Shown: positions 33,901-46,683, counted from the first letter of the stretch. The stretch: 64,000 nt of DNA from Sesamum alatum (GCA_034509735.1 JACGWO010000012.1:21853188-21917187); one strand, 5' to 3'. Numbers and translations: made by a program. The notes: a model not told the origin generated them from the letters alone.

Positions 33901-34786
33901 AGTGTTTGCGAGAGCTTCTGCTTTTAAAGAAGTGATTTTCGTAGAAAAAGTAGAAAGTTGTAGCAGAATAAAAAATGGGTAGTGTTTGTAAAAAAAAGTG
34001 AAAAGCAGATAAAAGCTAAATTGGTCGTGTTTGGGAGAAAAACACTTCTAAAACACGTTTAATTGATTAAAGACCGTTTTGTCCCCATGTATTAAACATA
34101 TGTATTTTGCCTTAATATTTGCATTTATCTCTTTATTATAATAATTATCTTTCCTAAACAATAATAATTTTTATTTCAATTAGTATATCTCATATTTAAT
34201 TTTTTACAAAATGATTATAATTTATATTATTAAAATATTCAATATTAATAAAAAAACTGGATGTTTAGTTTAATAATGTTCCTATTATGTAATATAATTG
34301 TTCATCCATGCACAATAAATAAACTTACAATATTGACAAAATAATTATTATTTTTTAATTAATCCTGGCAATTTAATTTATATTTTTCTATGATTTAGGA
34401 TTAATATCATGTAATATAGAACATAAAATAGTAAAATATTAAAATATTAAACATGTGAAATTTTAATTTTTGTTAGTGATAAATTATTCAAGTTATTTAA
34501 AATTTCTAACATCAACTTTAGATTAGTAATTTTGAAAATACATTAAAAAGGATAAAATCAAATTGAAATTACTATAATGAGGGTAAAGTTGTCTAAAGTG
34601 AAGTTGAATTTATTTACAAAAAAGTCAAAGCAGCTAGAAACACACCCCCAAGGTGCTTCTAATTTTTGGCTTAAAAGTGCTTTCCGTAGCAGTTCCAGAA
34701 GCAGAAGTTGGCCCTCCAAACACCTCAAAAGTACTTTTCAGCATCCAGAAGCTGAAAAACGCTTTATGAAAGCGCGCGCAAACACT
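33901..34786. mobile_element. Foldback MITE-like element
   Basis: The ends are inverted copies: AGTGTTTGCGAGAGCT on the left, and the inverse of AGTGTTTGCGCGCGCT on the right (14 of 16 match). AGCTTCTG-type and AGTGCTTT-type blocks recur inside both arms. At 886 bp it has no transposase. No convincing target duplication was found, so the superfamily is open. Confidence 0.65.
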
Positions 34787-36461
34787 ACCACTATTTCTTT
34801 TATTCAAGCTAATACATTGAAGTAAACGAAATCATATATGTATATTTTTTTTATAGAACGTGATTTAATTACATCATTCAATACATATTGACGAATATAT
34901 TTAAAAAAAGCAAATAAACGATAAACTACTATAGAATCAGATCACATACCCATGATTTTGTGTCTAATTTTTTTTAAATGAACTTGAAATTTAGGAGGAT
35001 AAGAAGTCAAACGCAATGGAAAATTTAGTATTTAAAAATAAAAATAATTTAGGGCGGGAATAACTTTTTTCTATGAAGCACAAATTTTCAACTCATTTTT
35101 ATGTTTTAGTGTTCCCACTTTGCTTTCTCAACATTTCTTTTACTTCTTTTAAAGTTCATATTTTGTATTTTGTTTTCAATTTTTCGATACTGAAATATAC
35201 ATACTGAATATTTGTTTATGTTGCAGAACACAGAATTCAGTGTAATTTAACTTATTTTATTTATTTTACATTAATGACAAAATAAAACCAAATATATTAA
35301 AAACCTACAAGACACATACTTAGCTCTATTTTTTCTTTATTATTTTAAAAAAAAATATAATATACTCTAAATTGGTAAGATATGTACTTATCAAAAAGGC
35401 AAAAAAGGAAGTCAAGTTCCCTCCTCAAGTCAAACAAATGAAAGTCAAATTCCCTCCTCATTCCTCAAAGTTAAAAACTTCAAACTGAAGTGTAGTTTAT
35501 TGGGAAAAATGCAAACAACCCTCTTATATTGTAAATGAGTAAATTAAAATTCTATAAAAAAATATTATTAGTAATTTATCTTTTTTATGTTTTTTAAAAT
35601 AAACAAATTTACCTCTATGTCTAGGAAGGTAAATTGCTATATTTTAACAAATTCAAGAAAATAAAATGCTATAATTTTTTCATAAGGAGATAATTTGGTC
35701 ATCTGCAATATCATAAGGAGGTAAATTACATTAAACCCGTATTTTACCTATCAAAAAATAAAATATAAGTAATAATATATATCTCTTATACTATTATAAG
35801 AAAAATCTTTTGCCAGATTTTTAAAAAATTAAATTTATCATTTAATTCATTATTCCTTTCAAAAAGAATTTTAATCATAATTGTAATTTTAATATTTTTT
35901 AATTATAATTTTTTTCTAAATACGTTTCTTTCTCACTCTACTTCTTTATTAAACACACAATTATCATTTATTTTTTCTCTCTCATCCCGATTCACTATTG
36001 TTATCTCTCATAAAAAAAAATTCTCTTCATCTCATAACACAGTTAATTTTTATACGCTCGTCGAGACTAAGTCATATATATACAAATTATAAGAGAGGGA
36101 AATTGGATTAAAAATCTCGATTAAACCCCAGGAATTCTCTCTCCTCTCTTTTTGGCCCACAGATCTTTATCACCATCAAGAATGTGACCTTATTTAACTC
36201 CAACTAGAGAAGAAAAGGAACTTCATTAAATGCCACATGATTGTTGTTGTGAACTGCCAGTCTTCCTTTTCTTGATAGCTCAAAACGAACCTCTTTGCCT
36301 TTTTCTTGACATCCTCTCTCTCACTCTCTTCTTCCCTTCTTACACAAACAAGAATGCAAAAAGGAGCTGAGATATACACACAAACTCGAAGCTAAGATGC
36401 ACTCTGCTTTAAATAAAGACAGCCCATCAACCTCGAAAGCATTTCAAATTTGAACTGACAT
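34787..36461. other. AT-rich spacer and receptor-kinase upstream region
   Basis: No gene was seen. Around 35500-35740 there is a weak inverted arrangement of AGGTAAATTACATTAAACCC and AATGCAAACAACCCTCTTATA blocks, probably an old foldback repeat. A pyrimidine-rich (CT) stretch lies at about 36313-36345, upstream of the kinase TATA box. Confidence 0.5.
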
Positions 36462-36469
36462 TATATAAA
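36462..36469 (+). promoter_or_regulatory. TATA box of the receptor-like kinase gene
   Basis: TATATAAA lies 80 bp upstream of the ATG at 36542, leaving room for a 45-50 bp leader. Sequence and spacing fit a plant core promoter. Confidence 0.6.
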
Positions 36470-36541
36470 ACAAGAAAAAGAAGCAAAAGATCCCATCTTT
36501 TTCTTTTTCCCCTCTGCCAAGAACAAAAATTATTGAAGGAA

Positions 36542-39329
36542 ATGAAGTTTTTGTTTTTGTTGGTTGTGCCCATTTGGGTTTTTAGTTCTCCCCTGTTTTC
36601 GGCTCCAGTTGATGTACCAGACAGCAGCCCGGCTGCTCATCCTGTTCTTCCTGTCGATAAAGATCCTTTCTTTAAGGGTTCTGCTGATTCGGCAGCTCGT
36701 TCTCCAGGTACTTTCATCAGACATTGCGTTTGATCTTCCATGTGTTTGAAATGGTGGCTCTGAGAATTTAGAGTTTGTTTTGATGTTTTCTTGAATGTTT
36801 TGATTGGCCCTGTTTGGTTTCTTGTTGAAAGTTTTGCCACCAAGTTGAGGTGGTAATATATATGGGAGTCTCAAATTAGTGCTGCGTGTTAATTTTCTTG
36901 TTGCTATTGGCATTCATCAGCTTCTAACATTATGGGATTTTTCCTAATATTTTTGTGTTGGTTTGGAAAGTTTGATTTCAACGTTGAGTATCTTATGTTG
37001 TGTGGAGCTAATTTATGTTCACTTTTCCTTACATCAGAAGTTGCAAAGGTGAAGGTAGTCCACCACCAGGATTTAAACAAGAAAATCCTTATTGCCCTTG
37101 TTGTTGCTTCATCTCTTCTTGGTGGAATTCTGCTGCTGTTATCTTGTTTTTCACTCTATAGACTGAAAAAGTTGAAGGAAAGCAATGCAAAAAGCAATCA
37201 GAGTTCAGGTATTTTCTATTTAAAAGATGATTCAGTTTCCCATTTTTCGTGGTTTTGATATGTGGGCTCTTTATTCGTACTACTCTTGTTCTTGATTCTT
37301 GCAATTTTTTTGATTATGCATGAGTAGATGCTGGAAGGGGGATCACGTTGGTTCCAATTTTGGATAAATTGACTTCTAGGAAAATTGGTGGCAAGAAGGG
37401 TTCAGTTACTGCTATTGAGTACCAGTTGCTAGAAGCTGCCACAAACAATTTCGATGAAGGGAATGTTGTGGGGGAAGGTGGATTGGGGCGTGTATATAAG
37501 GCTTATTTCAATGACCATCTCCGCGCAGCAGTTAAAAAAATATATGCTGCTGGGCAGGAAGCTGAAAGAGAATACGAGGTAAACTGAAGGCATACTGCAG
37601 TCGACTGTTGCTAACTTTCGTTATCTTTTGCAGATGTTTGATATTGCTCAAACATTGTCTTTTTTGAAATTGCAGAATGAGGTCCATTTGTTGAGTAGAA
37701 TTCAGCATCAAAATATAGTTTCTCTTTTGGGATATTGTGTTCATGATGAAGCGCGGTTCTTGGTTTATGAACTGATGGAGAATGGATCTCTGGAATCCCA
37801 CTTGCATGGTATAACACGTCGTATTACGTTCTTTAGATGTAGTAAGGAGAAAGAATTATTAATACAAATGTGTCTATCCCATGTACTTCAAAATTATGTT
37901 TTAACGGAAGAAATTCAAATATGTCTCTCAGGACCTGCTTGTAGATCAGCATTGACTTGGCATCGGAGAATGAAAATTGCTCTGGATGTTGCAAGGTACC
38001 TATTTATATTACTGTTTCCAAAACTTCTCGTTTTCATTTAATAACCCGTTTTTGAGTAACAGACAAATTCATTGTCAATCAGAGGATTAGAGTACCTACA
38101 TGAGCATTGCAACCCTCCTGTGATTCATAGAGATCTGAAACCATCTAATATTCTTCTCGATTCTGACTTCAATGCCAAGGTAATATTATTGGCAAAGAAA
38201 CGGTCACTTTCTGTCGAGGCAATCTATTTTATGTTAATATACTGAATGTTTTAGTTTCAGCTAATAGCTTTGGCATTTTGGTTCAGATTTCTGATTTTGG
38301 CCTTGCAATTGCTGGAGGGAACTCGAACAAGACGAACATCAAACTTACGGGAACTTTGGGCTATGTAGCTCCAGAATACTTGTTGGATGGTGAGAACCAC
38401 TTATTTGTTTCCAGAACTATATGCAACGAATTTATGAATTTAGTGGTGTCCCCTTTATAACATCTCTCTTTTTATGAGGAAACTCTGTTTTCTGGGCTAG
38501 ATGACTTCTGTGCCTCATTATCTTGTTGACAATCTTTAGTGAGATAAGTAATTTAGGACCACGTCGTTGTGTCTTGAAGCTTGAAGATACAAACCTTTTC
38601 CTGTTGCAGTTATATATTCCAACTAATGTTACCATAGTAAATGTCAGTAAATGAGTTAAACAAACAAAATAGAGAGACTGGAAGAAATAACTAATCTTTC
38701 ATTTTTTATGATAACCGTGCATATATTTTCACTTTAAAGCTAAATATCAAGTCGAGCAGCTTTTGATGAACTCCTTGCCTATCCATCAGGTAAGCTTACT
38801 GATAAGAGTGACGTCTATGCATTTGGGGTTGTTCTCCTGGAGCTTTTGATCGGAAGACGACCTGTGGAGAGAGTAGCTGAAACACAGTGCCAATCCATAG
38901 TTACCTGGGTAAACTTTGCTAAACTCGGCCTAATCCATCGCGTAGTCCTATTCTGATTTTAATATCTAGCCTTAATATACCTTCTTCAACAAACAGGCAT
39001 CACCTCAGCTCACTGACAGATCAAAGCTTCCAAATATAGTCGATCCTGCCATCAGAAACACTATGGATTTGAAGCATTTGTATCAAGTATGATTCTAATA
39101 CAACAGTAGCCAGTCTTGAAAACGAGTGTGTTAGACGGCATTTGCTAACTTTGATGATCTTTTTGTTTTCTTGGCACAGGTGGCTGCTATAGCTGTGCTA
39201 TGTATACAACCGGAGGCGAGTTACAGGCCACTCATAACGGATGTTCTGCACTCCTTCATCCCCCTTGTGCCTGCTGAGCTTGGAGGATCACTACGGGTGA
39301 CGGATTCTTCTTTCTCAACCTGTTCATAG
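36542..39329 (+). CDS. Receptor-like protein kinase, At1g80640 type, 10 exons
   Basis: Exons: 36542-36707, 37038-37208, 37328-37578, 37676-37808, 37932-37995, 38083-38179, 38287-38389, 38790-38908, 38997-39086, 39180-39329. All introns are GT-AG, and the phases close to 447 residues. Residues 1-21 or so form a signal peptide ([16 protein letters not shown]), followed by a short extracellular part and one membrane helix at about 72-94. The cytoplasmic kinase has a glycine loop at 161-171 ([11 protein letters not shown]), VAIK-type Lys182, HRDLKPSN with Asp279, DFG Asp297, and an APE motif. The Arg before the catalytic Asp makes it an RD kinase. All catalytic residues are present, so it should be active. 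The layout and the [10 protein letters not shown] juxtamembrane block match the Arabidopsis At1g80640/At2g25220/At5g11020 group of Ser/Thr kinases. The ligand is unknown, and the short extracellular part has no recognised domain. The upstream TTG in the same frame is not used as start. Confidence 0.93.
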
Positions 39330-40549
39330 CTTGCAATTTTTGGTGATATTTGAACTGCACCAGAGGTGCTATCGTTTGATAATTAACAGAAGTAATCAAA
39401 ACGCTTCTTTCCATGAAAACCTTTTCCTGGGAAACCTGATTAAGAATTGAAAGTGGAAGAAGCGTTGCTTTTGCTCATACACGTACAGTTGACAAAGAAC
39501 GTTTTTTGTTCGACCATATTCTTTAAATTGGATGTTTTCGTCATGGACCGAGTATCTTCTTCCTAAATCTGTTGTAACTCCTCTTTTATGTATATATACA
39601 CACAAGAGGTCATTTTTTGGAGGAATTAAGTACCTTTTGAGTTATCTAAGTTTTCTTTATTCTTCTTGAAGTTGTCGTTTACAGAAGAATTTCTGATAAA
39701 TTCAAGTACTGCTGAGTCTATAGGACAAAGTCATCCTTCTTGATTTGTATTACTTCAGTAAACAACAATTATGTCTTAGTCCAATTTTCCCAGTTTCAGA
39801 CATTCTCATTTCAAATGTTTACCATTGTTTCAACCTTTCCTATGTGACAAGAATGCCCTGTTTTTTTTATCTCACTTCCATGTGAATGATTGTTAAGGTT
39901 TTCGTCCAAATGAAGTGATCTGATATGATCTTTCTGCTTCAGTTCCATGGTTCATCTTATATTTCACATTACAAATGCACGTCGACTGTGTAAAACATTG
40001 ATCATGTGCACATGACATACATTTATAAGATGGAATACAAGACGAAACACAAAACATTAGGACAGATGGTCCAAGGATGCTTGTATACGGGCAACAAGCA
40101 TCTGGGCTTTTAAGACATGATAAGGATCGGTGAAAACTAACGTGCCCTGCAAAGTGCAGACAGGTACGAATAATTCATTTCACTTATCTACGTTTGGCTA
40201 GTGCCATTGAGCAGTCTGTTGGACCATCAAGGACCACATGGGATCATCGAAAAAGTTTCATGAAACCTGCTGTGGTCCAGGAAGAGCAACTAGAGCCTAG
40301 TGCAGAGTCACTAGGGTGATGAATACAGTGATTTCTTGAGAGTAAAATTACCCCATAAGTTAGGATTTTCGATGTGGCAAAAGTTGTCCTAACAAGAGAG
40401 GAAGCTGTCTGTATCTGAACTGAGGCCACATATCATAAACATAACATCATTTTCACGGCATTACCGAAGTTTCATAAACAAGCCATGAGCAAGAATATAA
40501 AGCATATTTCCTAAGTTCTTGATCATGAGCAATGGTGTTTTCTCCGCCC
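39330..40549. other. Intergenic region between kinase and DUF4228 genes
   Basis: About 1.2 kb: the 3' flank of the kinase followed by the promoter region of the next gene. No ORF or repeat was recognised. Confidence 0.5.
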
Positions 40550-40556
40550 TATAAAA
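40550..40556 (+). promoter_or_regulatory. TATA box of the DUF4228 gene
   Basis: TATAAAA follows CGCCC and lies 94 bp before the ATG at 40644. It is a near-consensus plant TATA box at the right distance. Confidence 0.65.
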
Positions 40557-40643
40557 TCACATAGCAATCCCCACAGATCAAGATTTCTTAAACCTTCAAA
40601 ACCCACAAAAAAGAAGACACCCTGGAAACAATATAAAGGGGTA

Positions 40644-41252
40644 ATGAATGCCATTTCTAGCTGGCTTTGTACTAACAGCAGCAAAAATCTGTTTGTGAAG
40701 ATAGTCCATCCAGGCGGTCATGTGGAACTACACGACCGGCCTATTCTAGCTGCAGAGCTGCTCAACCGTAACCCAAAATGCTGCGTTGCACATCCCACGG
40801 TCTTCAAGCAGCCATATGCCGTTGTATCACCAGAAACCACCCTTGTTCTTGGCCAGAAATACTATGTTGTTCCCCTTGGAACCATCAGGAAACTTCAACG
40901 AAAGTGCCCTCCTTCTGTACTTCGACAAAACCATCAAGACAGTGATCATCAGCAAAATATAGGGGAAAGGGACGATGATGACGAAGGGTCTGCTTGTTGG
41001 TTGTTTAGGAATAACAAGAACGGTGCTGGACAAGAGAACGAGAGCAGTTGTTGCTTGCAGAGTATGAGTCCAGGGTTCAAGATCAGAGCTGGAAGTAGTG
41101 AGAGTTCAAGTAAGGTGACGAAAACGGGGCGAAGGAAGAGGGCTAATGAGGATTTGTCTGCAGGAGTTGGCAATGGAGGTTCTCCGTCTCCTGGGAGATT
41201 ATCACTTGCATCTAACTGGCGGCCTGGTCTAGAATGCGTTTCTGAGGAATAA
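40644..41252 (+). CDS. DUF4228/PADRE domain protein
   Basis: A single-exon gene of 202 residues. The N-terminal part holds the PADRE pattern: VKIVHPGGHVELHDRPILAA, then HPTVFKQPYAVVSPETTLVLGQKYYVVP and the basic block TIRKLQRK. The rest is Ser/Gly-rich and probably disordered, with an acidic patch (GERDDDDEGSACWLF), a basic patch (TKTGRRKRANED) and the ending LASNWRPGLECVSEE. The WRPxLE-type ending is common in this plant family. Members are small, stress- or pathogen-responsive proteins of unknown biochemistry. Length, lack of introns and TATA position support a real gene. The start is the first ATG after the TATA box. Confidence 0.9.
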   Translation: MNAISSWLCTNSSKNLFVKIVHPGGHVELHDRPILAAELLNRNPKCCVAHPTVFKQPYAVVSPETTLVLGQKYYVVPLGTIRKLQRKCPPSVLRQNHQDSDHQQNIGERDDDDEGSACWLFRNNKNGAGQENESSCCLQSMSPGFKIRAGSSESSSKVTKTGRRKRANEDLSAGVGNGGSPSPGRLSLASNWRPGLECVSEE

Positions 41253-41562
41253 CGAGCTAGGAGTCGTTGAACGTTGCAACTACTATATACAGTTTCGTAT
41301 TTCTGGCAAGACTCTCATTTTAGTTTTGATGTAAAATATTCAGATTTGAGTCTATCTTCTGAAAGGAGACATAGGAAACAGAAGTAAAAGAGTTTTTCAA
41401 CAAGAAGAATACCATCACAAGGAATTGAAAGACAACACCATGCACGATACATCGTTATTGACTTAATGCTCAGTGTATGCATCATCTGTACCGAAGCTGA
41501 AAAACAACCATCTAACTCCAGCTTTCAACTCTTTATTGTTCTCCCTCAAGGTTCTCCTTTCG
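41253..41562. other. Convergent 3' flanks
   Basis: This is the 310-bp gap between the stop codon of the DUF4228 gene and that of the H+-ATPase, which point at each other. It must hold both 3' UTRs. No other feature was seen. Confidence 0.6.
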
Positions 41563-44500
41563 TCACACGGTGTAGTTCTGTTGAATTGTCTCGATGTCCA
41601 GGCCCTTCAACTTCACGACTGATTCAACGTGTCCCTTCAGAGTGTGAAGTTCTCTCAGTCTGATATTTCGCATGAAAGAAATCTCGTATCAAAGTTAAAA
41701 TCTTATATACTAGGAGATAGATAAAATCTTGACAGGCTATAACAATATTTACTGCAATCACCTTGCAACTTCAGCACGTTTCTTGGCCTGTTCAGCGATT
41801 TCAGTCAATTCCCTGTAGCTATTTTTGTCGGAGAAGGGCTCTGAAGAATCCGTAGGTTGGAGTCCATGCAGAGTTCGTTGCGCCATAGCCCATTGAGCTT
41901 CCCTTTCTCCCCGGCCATAATCTTTCTTCGATGTGAAGGCCGTCTGTTTAATTCAGAAAGCTTGATTACATCTTTACTTATGTCCAAGGGAAAGAGCTGA
42001 CAAAGTTTACCTTGTTCTCTATCATATTATTCCATGCTCTCCCACTTAATGCATATTTGATAATAAACTTGAATATATCGAGAGGGATGTAAAAGATGAT
42101 GCTGTAAAGCCATATAATGCCTGCCCAACCCCACCCTATGCCATGGATTCTTGCAAATTCCCAATTTGCATACACTGCAATGAAAGTTGCAACCTGTACA
42201 TGAAAACATTGTTGCATCAGAATTACTGGATTAGCATAAAAGATTATTCATCTAAAATTGCCACAATGCTGCTTAACTTACCAGTTGTGCTATTAGAAAG
42301 GCGGCCACAAGGAGAAGCCCAGGTCGTTCCACGTAAGACCAACTCCTTGATCTAGTGACAAAGATGAGAGCCTGACTGACGATACTAACTTGAAGATAAA
42401 CTGCTGAATTCAGCTCACGGTATTTGTGCTTGATTGATTTTACACCAAATTTGTCCTGAAAGTGTGATGAAAACATCAATGTTGTCTTAAGATCAGGTCA
42501 TAGATATTAAGGGTACATATGGAATTCTCAATGCATATCACTAATAACGCTATCCTTACCGGAAAAAAAATTAGTTTCATGAAATAAGCCAGAAGAAAAC
42601 AACAAGTCATGAGAGCAAGATAAGTGCCAAAAACAACTCCTGTGGCGAAAATCTCTCTCAGCTTCCATGAGTCGGGCATCGGCGATGGCTTCACCTTGTC
42701 CTTAGAAATGGTCATGATGGTTCCATCGTTAAGGATTGCAATTATCAGCACCATGAAGGGCGAGAAATCAAACTTCCAAATGAGCGCAAGAAGCATGAAA
42801 CCAAGCACGATACGTATGGTTATGGAAACTGCATAGATCGTGTAGTTCTTCATCCTTTGGAATATGGCCCTGCTAGTCAAAACAGCACTTATGATCACGC
42901 TTAATCCTGGCTCTGTCAAGACTATATCTGAAGCGCCCCGAGCAGCATCAGTGGCATCAGCCACAGCAATTCCAATGTCGGCTTTCTTTAGAGCAGGAGC
43001 ATCATTTACACCATCTCCCGTCATTCCACAGATATGCTTTCTTTCTTGCAGCTTCTTAACAATCTCATATTTGTGCTCTGCATGAGCATCCTCTCCGAAA
43101 CTCAGTACATAATGTTCGAATAAACAAGTATTCACACATATGAAAGAAATCTCGACATATTTATGAACTCACCGGGGAAGACACCAGCAAAGCCATCAGC
43201 CTTCTCAATGAGCTCTTCAACGGGGAGCTCAGAGATTTCATCCTTGTGCTGGCCAAGAAGCGAGGACGAAGGGTACATGTTCGTTCCCATTCCAAGCCTT
43301 CTGCCCGTCTCCTTGGCAATGGCTAGCTGATCACCGGTGATCATCTTAACGTTGACACCAAGGTTTAGAGCACGTTTGATCGTCTCTCCACTGTCATGCC
43401 TTGGTGGGTCAAAAAGTGGCAAGAGACCTACAAAGATCCATGGACCTCCTGCACTCTCCTTCGTCTTCTCTGGTACAGCCTGCAGTGATATCAGAAACAC
43501 ATTATCAATTAGGTGTAGTCGTCGCACAAATACATCAAAAACCAAGAAATTAGCTTGCAGATCCACCTGTTGAGCTACAGCAAGAGAGCGAAGGCCACGA
43601 TCAGCAAACTTATCGATGATTGAGTGAACTCTTCTCTTCATATCATCCCTAAGCCCACAGAGCTCAACGATCTAGTCGGAAAAGTAATGATTTAAAGCAA
43701 AGAGCTATGTTATGACTACAGAGAGAAGAACAAATCTAAACTAACACAGAGTTTCTCATCAAATGATAACTTTACCTGTTCGGGTGCGCCTTTGCTAACT
43801 CGGTGCCAATTCCCACTGCTGTCTGTGTAAGTAATCGCAGTACGCTTCTCCACGGGATTAAACGGAAGGAAATGCACTTCAGTAATCCCTGCTCTTGCCT
43901 GGAAACACATGAAAATGAGAAAGAAAGATAAGCAAGTCTTATTACTTGCACTCTTATACAGTTTGTTTGACAAACAAATTGTACTCAGTTACAGTACCTC
44001 TTTGGGATCAGCCAGCATCCAACAATGCAAGCATCGATAGCGTCTGATTCTCCACCCTCGACGTCTAGCACCAAGAAGGATTACTGATTCCTTGTCCAGA
44101 TCCTTAGCAAACACCTGCAAACAGTTGCATGATTAAAAAGTGAACTATGGTGATCAAAGTTCGTTTTCTTTTAGAGTATCAGTTCATTTTCGTAGTGGTA
44201 TTTGTTAATACTAGCTAACCTCGATCAGATTTCTGTCGACTGTGAGCTTATTTAGAGTAAGTGTGCCGGTTTTATCGCTGCACAGAACATCCATCCCAGC
44301 CATTTCTTCAATGGCCGTCATCCTCTTTGTGATAGCGCCCTGCTCTGATAGCCTGTGGGATCCAATCGCCATCGTTACAGACAACACAGTCGGCATAGCA
44401 ATGGGAATGCCTCCAATGAGAAGAACCAACAAATTATCAATCCCATTTCTATACTCCCTACGCTGAATCGGGTACATAACGATTATCTCTATAAGGATTC

Positions 44501-46629
44501 CCACAGCAATGGAACAGATGCAGAAGTTACCAATGGCCGTCAACACCTGATCAATCAATAAACGTAAGACGTTTCCTTGCAAGACGATTAATGCAACAAG
44601 AACGTGATGAAGAACTACAACACTTGCCTTTTGGAAGTGTCCGACGTTTTGAGTGCTGTCAACAAGGTGTGCTGCTTTGCCAAAGAAAGTGTTGATGCCG
44701 GTGGCAATCACAACAGCCTCTATTTCTCCCTGTTTGCAAGTTGAGCCCGAAAACACTTCACTCCCCGGGTTCTTAGTCACTGGCAACGACTCACCTGTCA
44801 GCGCAGACTGATCAATCTTCAGGGGATCACCTTCCAGGAGACGAGAGTCTGCAGGCACAATATCTCCAAGTTTGATGCTTATAACATCGCCTGGAACAAG
44901 GATCGCTGCTTCCTGCTCGCTCCATCGCCCGTCTCTCAGTACCTTTTGGCAAGAACATATGCATCAAGACAACAACAACATTAACATTTGAGTTAGCACT
45001 AATCCATGTAAAGATTCAGACAGTTTACCTTAGTCTTTGGAGCAAGACCAGCCATGAGGGCTGCAGCAGCATTCCCTGCATTGTTCTCTTCGATGAAACT
45101 AATGGTGGAATTGATGATCAACAACGCTATTATCCCAATAAAATCTTGCCAATCCGGAGGTCTTCCCTGCAAAAACCATTTCAATGAAAATATAGCATTT
45201 TTGCACACGGGTAATTTTCTCATTCGCAATATCACAGGAGTAAATTGGATTAAACCCTGTGGGTGTAGAATTTAAATCATATAGGATTGATCACCTGTCC
45301 ATTGGCCAAAGCAATGGCCATGATGGCAGCAATCTCCATAACCCATGACAGAGGATTCCACATGAAGCCCAAGAATTTCAAAACCTTGTTTTCCTGTTTC
45401 AAAGTCACGGTACCGGTAATAATATTACATCTATAGTTCGCGTATCAAGATATTATCGAATCATAGGATTATTCAAAAACCAAGTGGAAATATCAATAGC
45501 GGATGTATCATTTGCAACAACACGACTATATCATGTATATATCGACACCAACAAAAATCCTATGTGGATATTAGTATCAAATTAGACTTATTCAGATATG
45601 TATCGGTTGATATTTATCATATATCAGCTGATACTTTCAACCATACAGTCACGCAGAATGTGGTGTTACCGTTTTTTCCTCGAGCTTGTTTGGACCGAAG
45701 ACTTCGAGCCTCTTGGCAGCTTCGCTGTTAGTTAATCCCTCCCTCGAACATTGCAGTTGACTAAACACTTCCTCCAGCGGTATGTGTTCCTGTTGTAAGT
45801 GAAAGTGATGAACTATTATTATTTGAAATAAATCGATTACAATCATTCCAGTAGAATGTCAATCTAACAAAGGCAACTACACAACAATCATATACTGATA
45901 GATAAGTTACATCTAAGCAACACCTACTCTTACAGTAGAATTACCACACCTACTATAGAGTAAACAACATCCCATTCATTGGAGTGGTTTGAACATATGA
46001 CCTCTGATATCATTGTACCTCATACGCGACGTAAATACGTACAAAAAAATAAAAAAAATAATTATTAAAAAAATTGAAGTACAGATTTATTATTGTAATG
46101 ATATTTACTAAAAATTTCAAATCGTAATTGTTTTATACACTTTATATTATTTTAATTAATATGTGAAACACTGACTAACTCAATACATATTTAGTAAAAT
46201 TCTCTTGAAGAACACTATTCATTGAGTACTATACAATAGAAACATCATCGTTAGCAACTCAAAAATTCAAATCTAAATTCGAGACTATATATTACGAAAA
46301 AAATTGTGAATAATTATTGAAATATTCAAGATTCTACGCATCAAAATACATGCTGTTCATGATGTATTCCAAAATTTAAAACTATCGTAAATTAAAACAA
46401 ATGTGAACCACTAAACACACGACGAGTATATATAAATTCACTCGTTATACAATTAATTTAAAATTTACCGTATCAAAGTAAACATGTATATAAAAGTTAA
46501 CATTTCTGCATGCTTAACACACACTGAATCTTAAAAAATCTTTCCCCAAAAAAAATAAAATCAGATGTGAGAAAATTAAATTCTTACGAGATCGACATTC
46601 TCCTTCTTGATCTCCTCCAAGCTAATGCC

Positions 46630-46635
<6 letters not shown>
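41563..46635 (-). CDS. Plasma-membrane H+-ATPase (P3A-type), 15 exons, exon 7 damaged
   Basis: Exons in reading order: 46635-46588, 45789-45670, 45393-45295, 45166-45029, 44942-44628, 44546-44220, 44114-43998, 43898-43776, 43671-43567, 43479-43173, 43077-42560, 42455-42282, 42193-42011, 41943-41762, 41659-41563. This gives 950 residues, the normal size. It pumps protons out of the cell using ATP. Visible motifs are the TGES actuator loop, the phosphorylated Asp331 in [26 protein letters not shown], ten-helix membrane segments, and the C-terminal autoinhibitory region. That region ends QQNYTV, with penultimate Thr949 for 14-3-3 activation. Intron 5 (44627-44547) is GC-AG; the others are GT-AG. 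Oddity: in exon 7, residues 367-381 read [15 protein letters not shown], where the family has an ASRVENQDAID-type segment. Three single-base losses explain this, and the frame is regained before MLADPKE. This sits in the nucleotide-binding domain. Either the allele is impaired or the assembly has errors. Confidence 0.92.
45845..46040 (-). repeat. SINE copy inside H+-ATPase intron 1
   Basis: On the minus strand it reads CATATGTTCAAACCACTCC, then AATGAATGGGATGTTG and CTCTATAGTAGGTGTGG. This matches the B-box and body of the local SINE family. It lies in the 798-bp first intron in the same orientation as the gene, and it has diverged. Confidence 0.6.

Positions 46636-46681
<46 letters not shown>
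46636..46681 (-). repeat. (AG)23 microsatellite abutting the H+-ATPase start codon
   Basis: 46 bp of CT on the plus strand, which is AG on the sense strand, directly touching the ATG at 46635. A second CT-rich block with GTCT interruptions follows at about 46722-46758. GA repeats in plant 5' leaders can bind BBR/BPC factors; that role here is inference. Confidence 0.85.
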
Positions 46682-46683
<2 letters not shown>

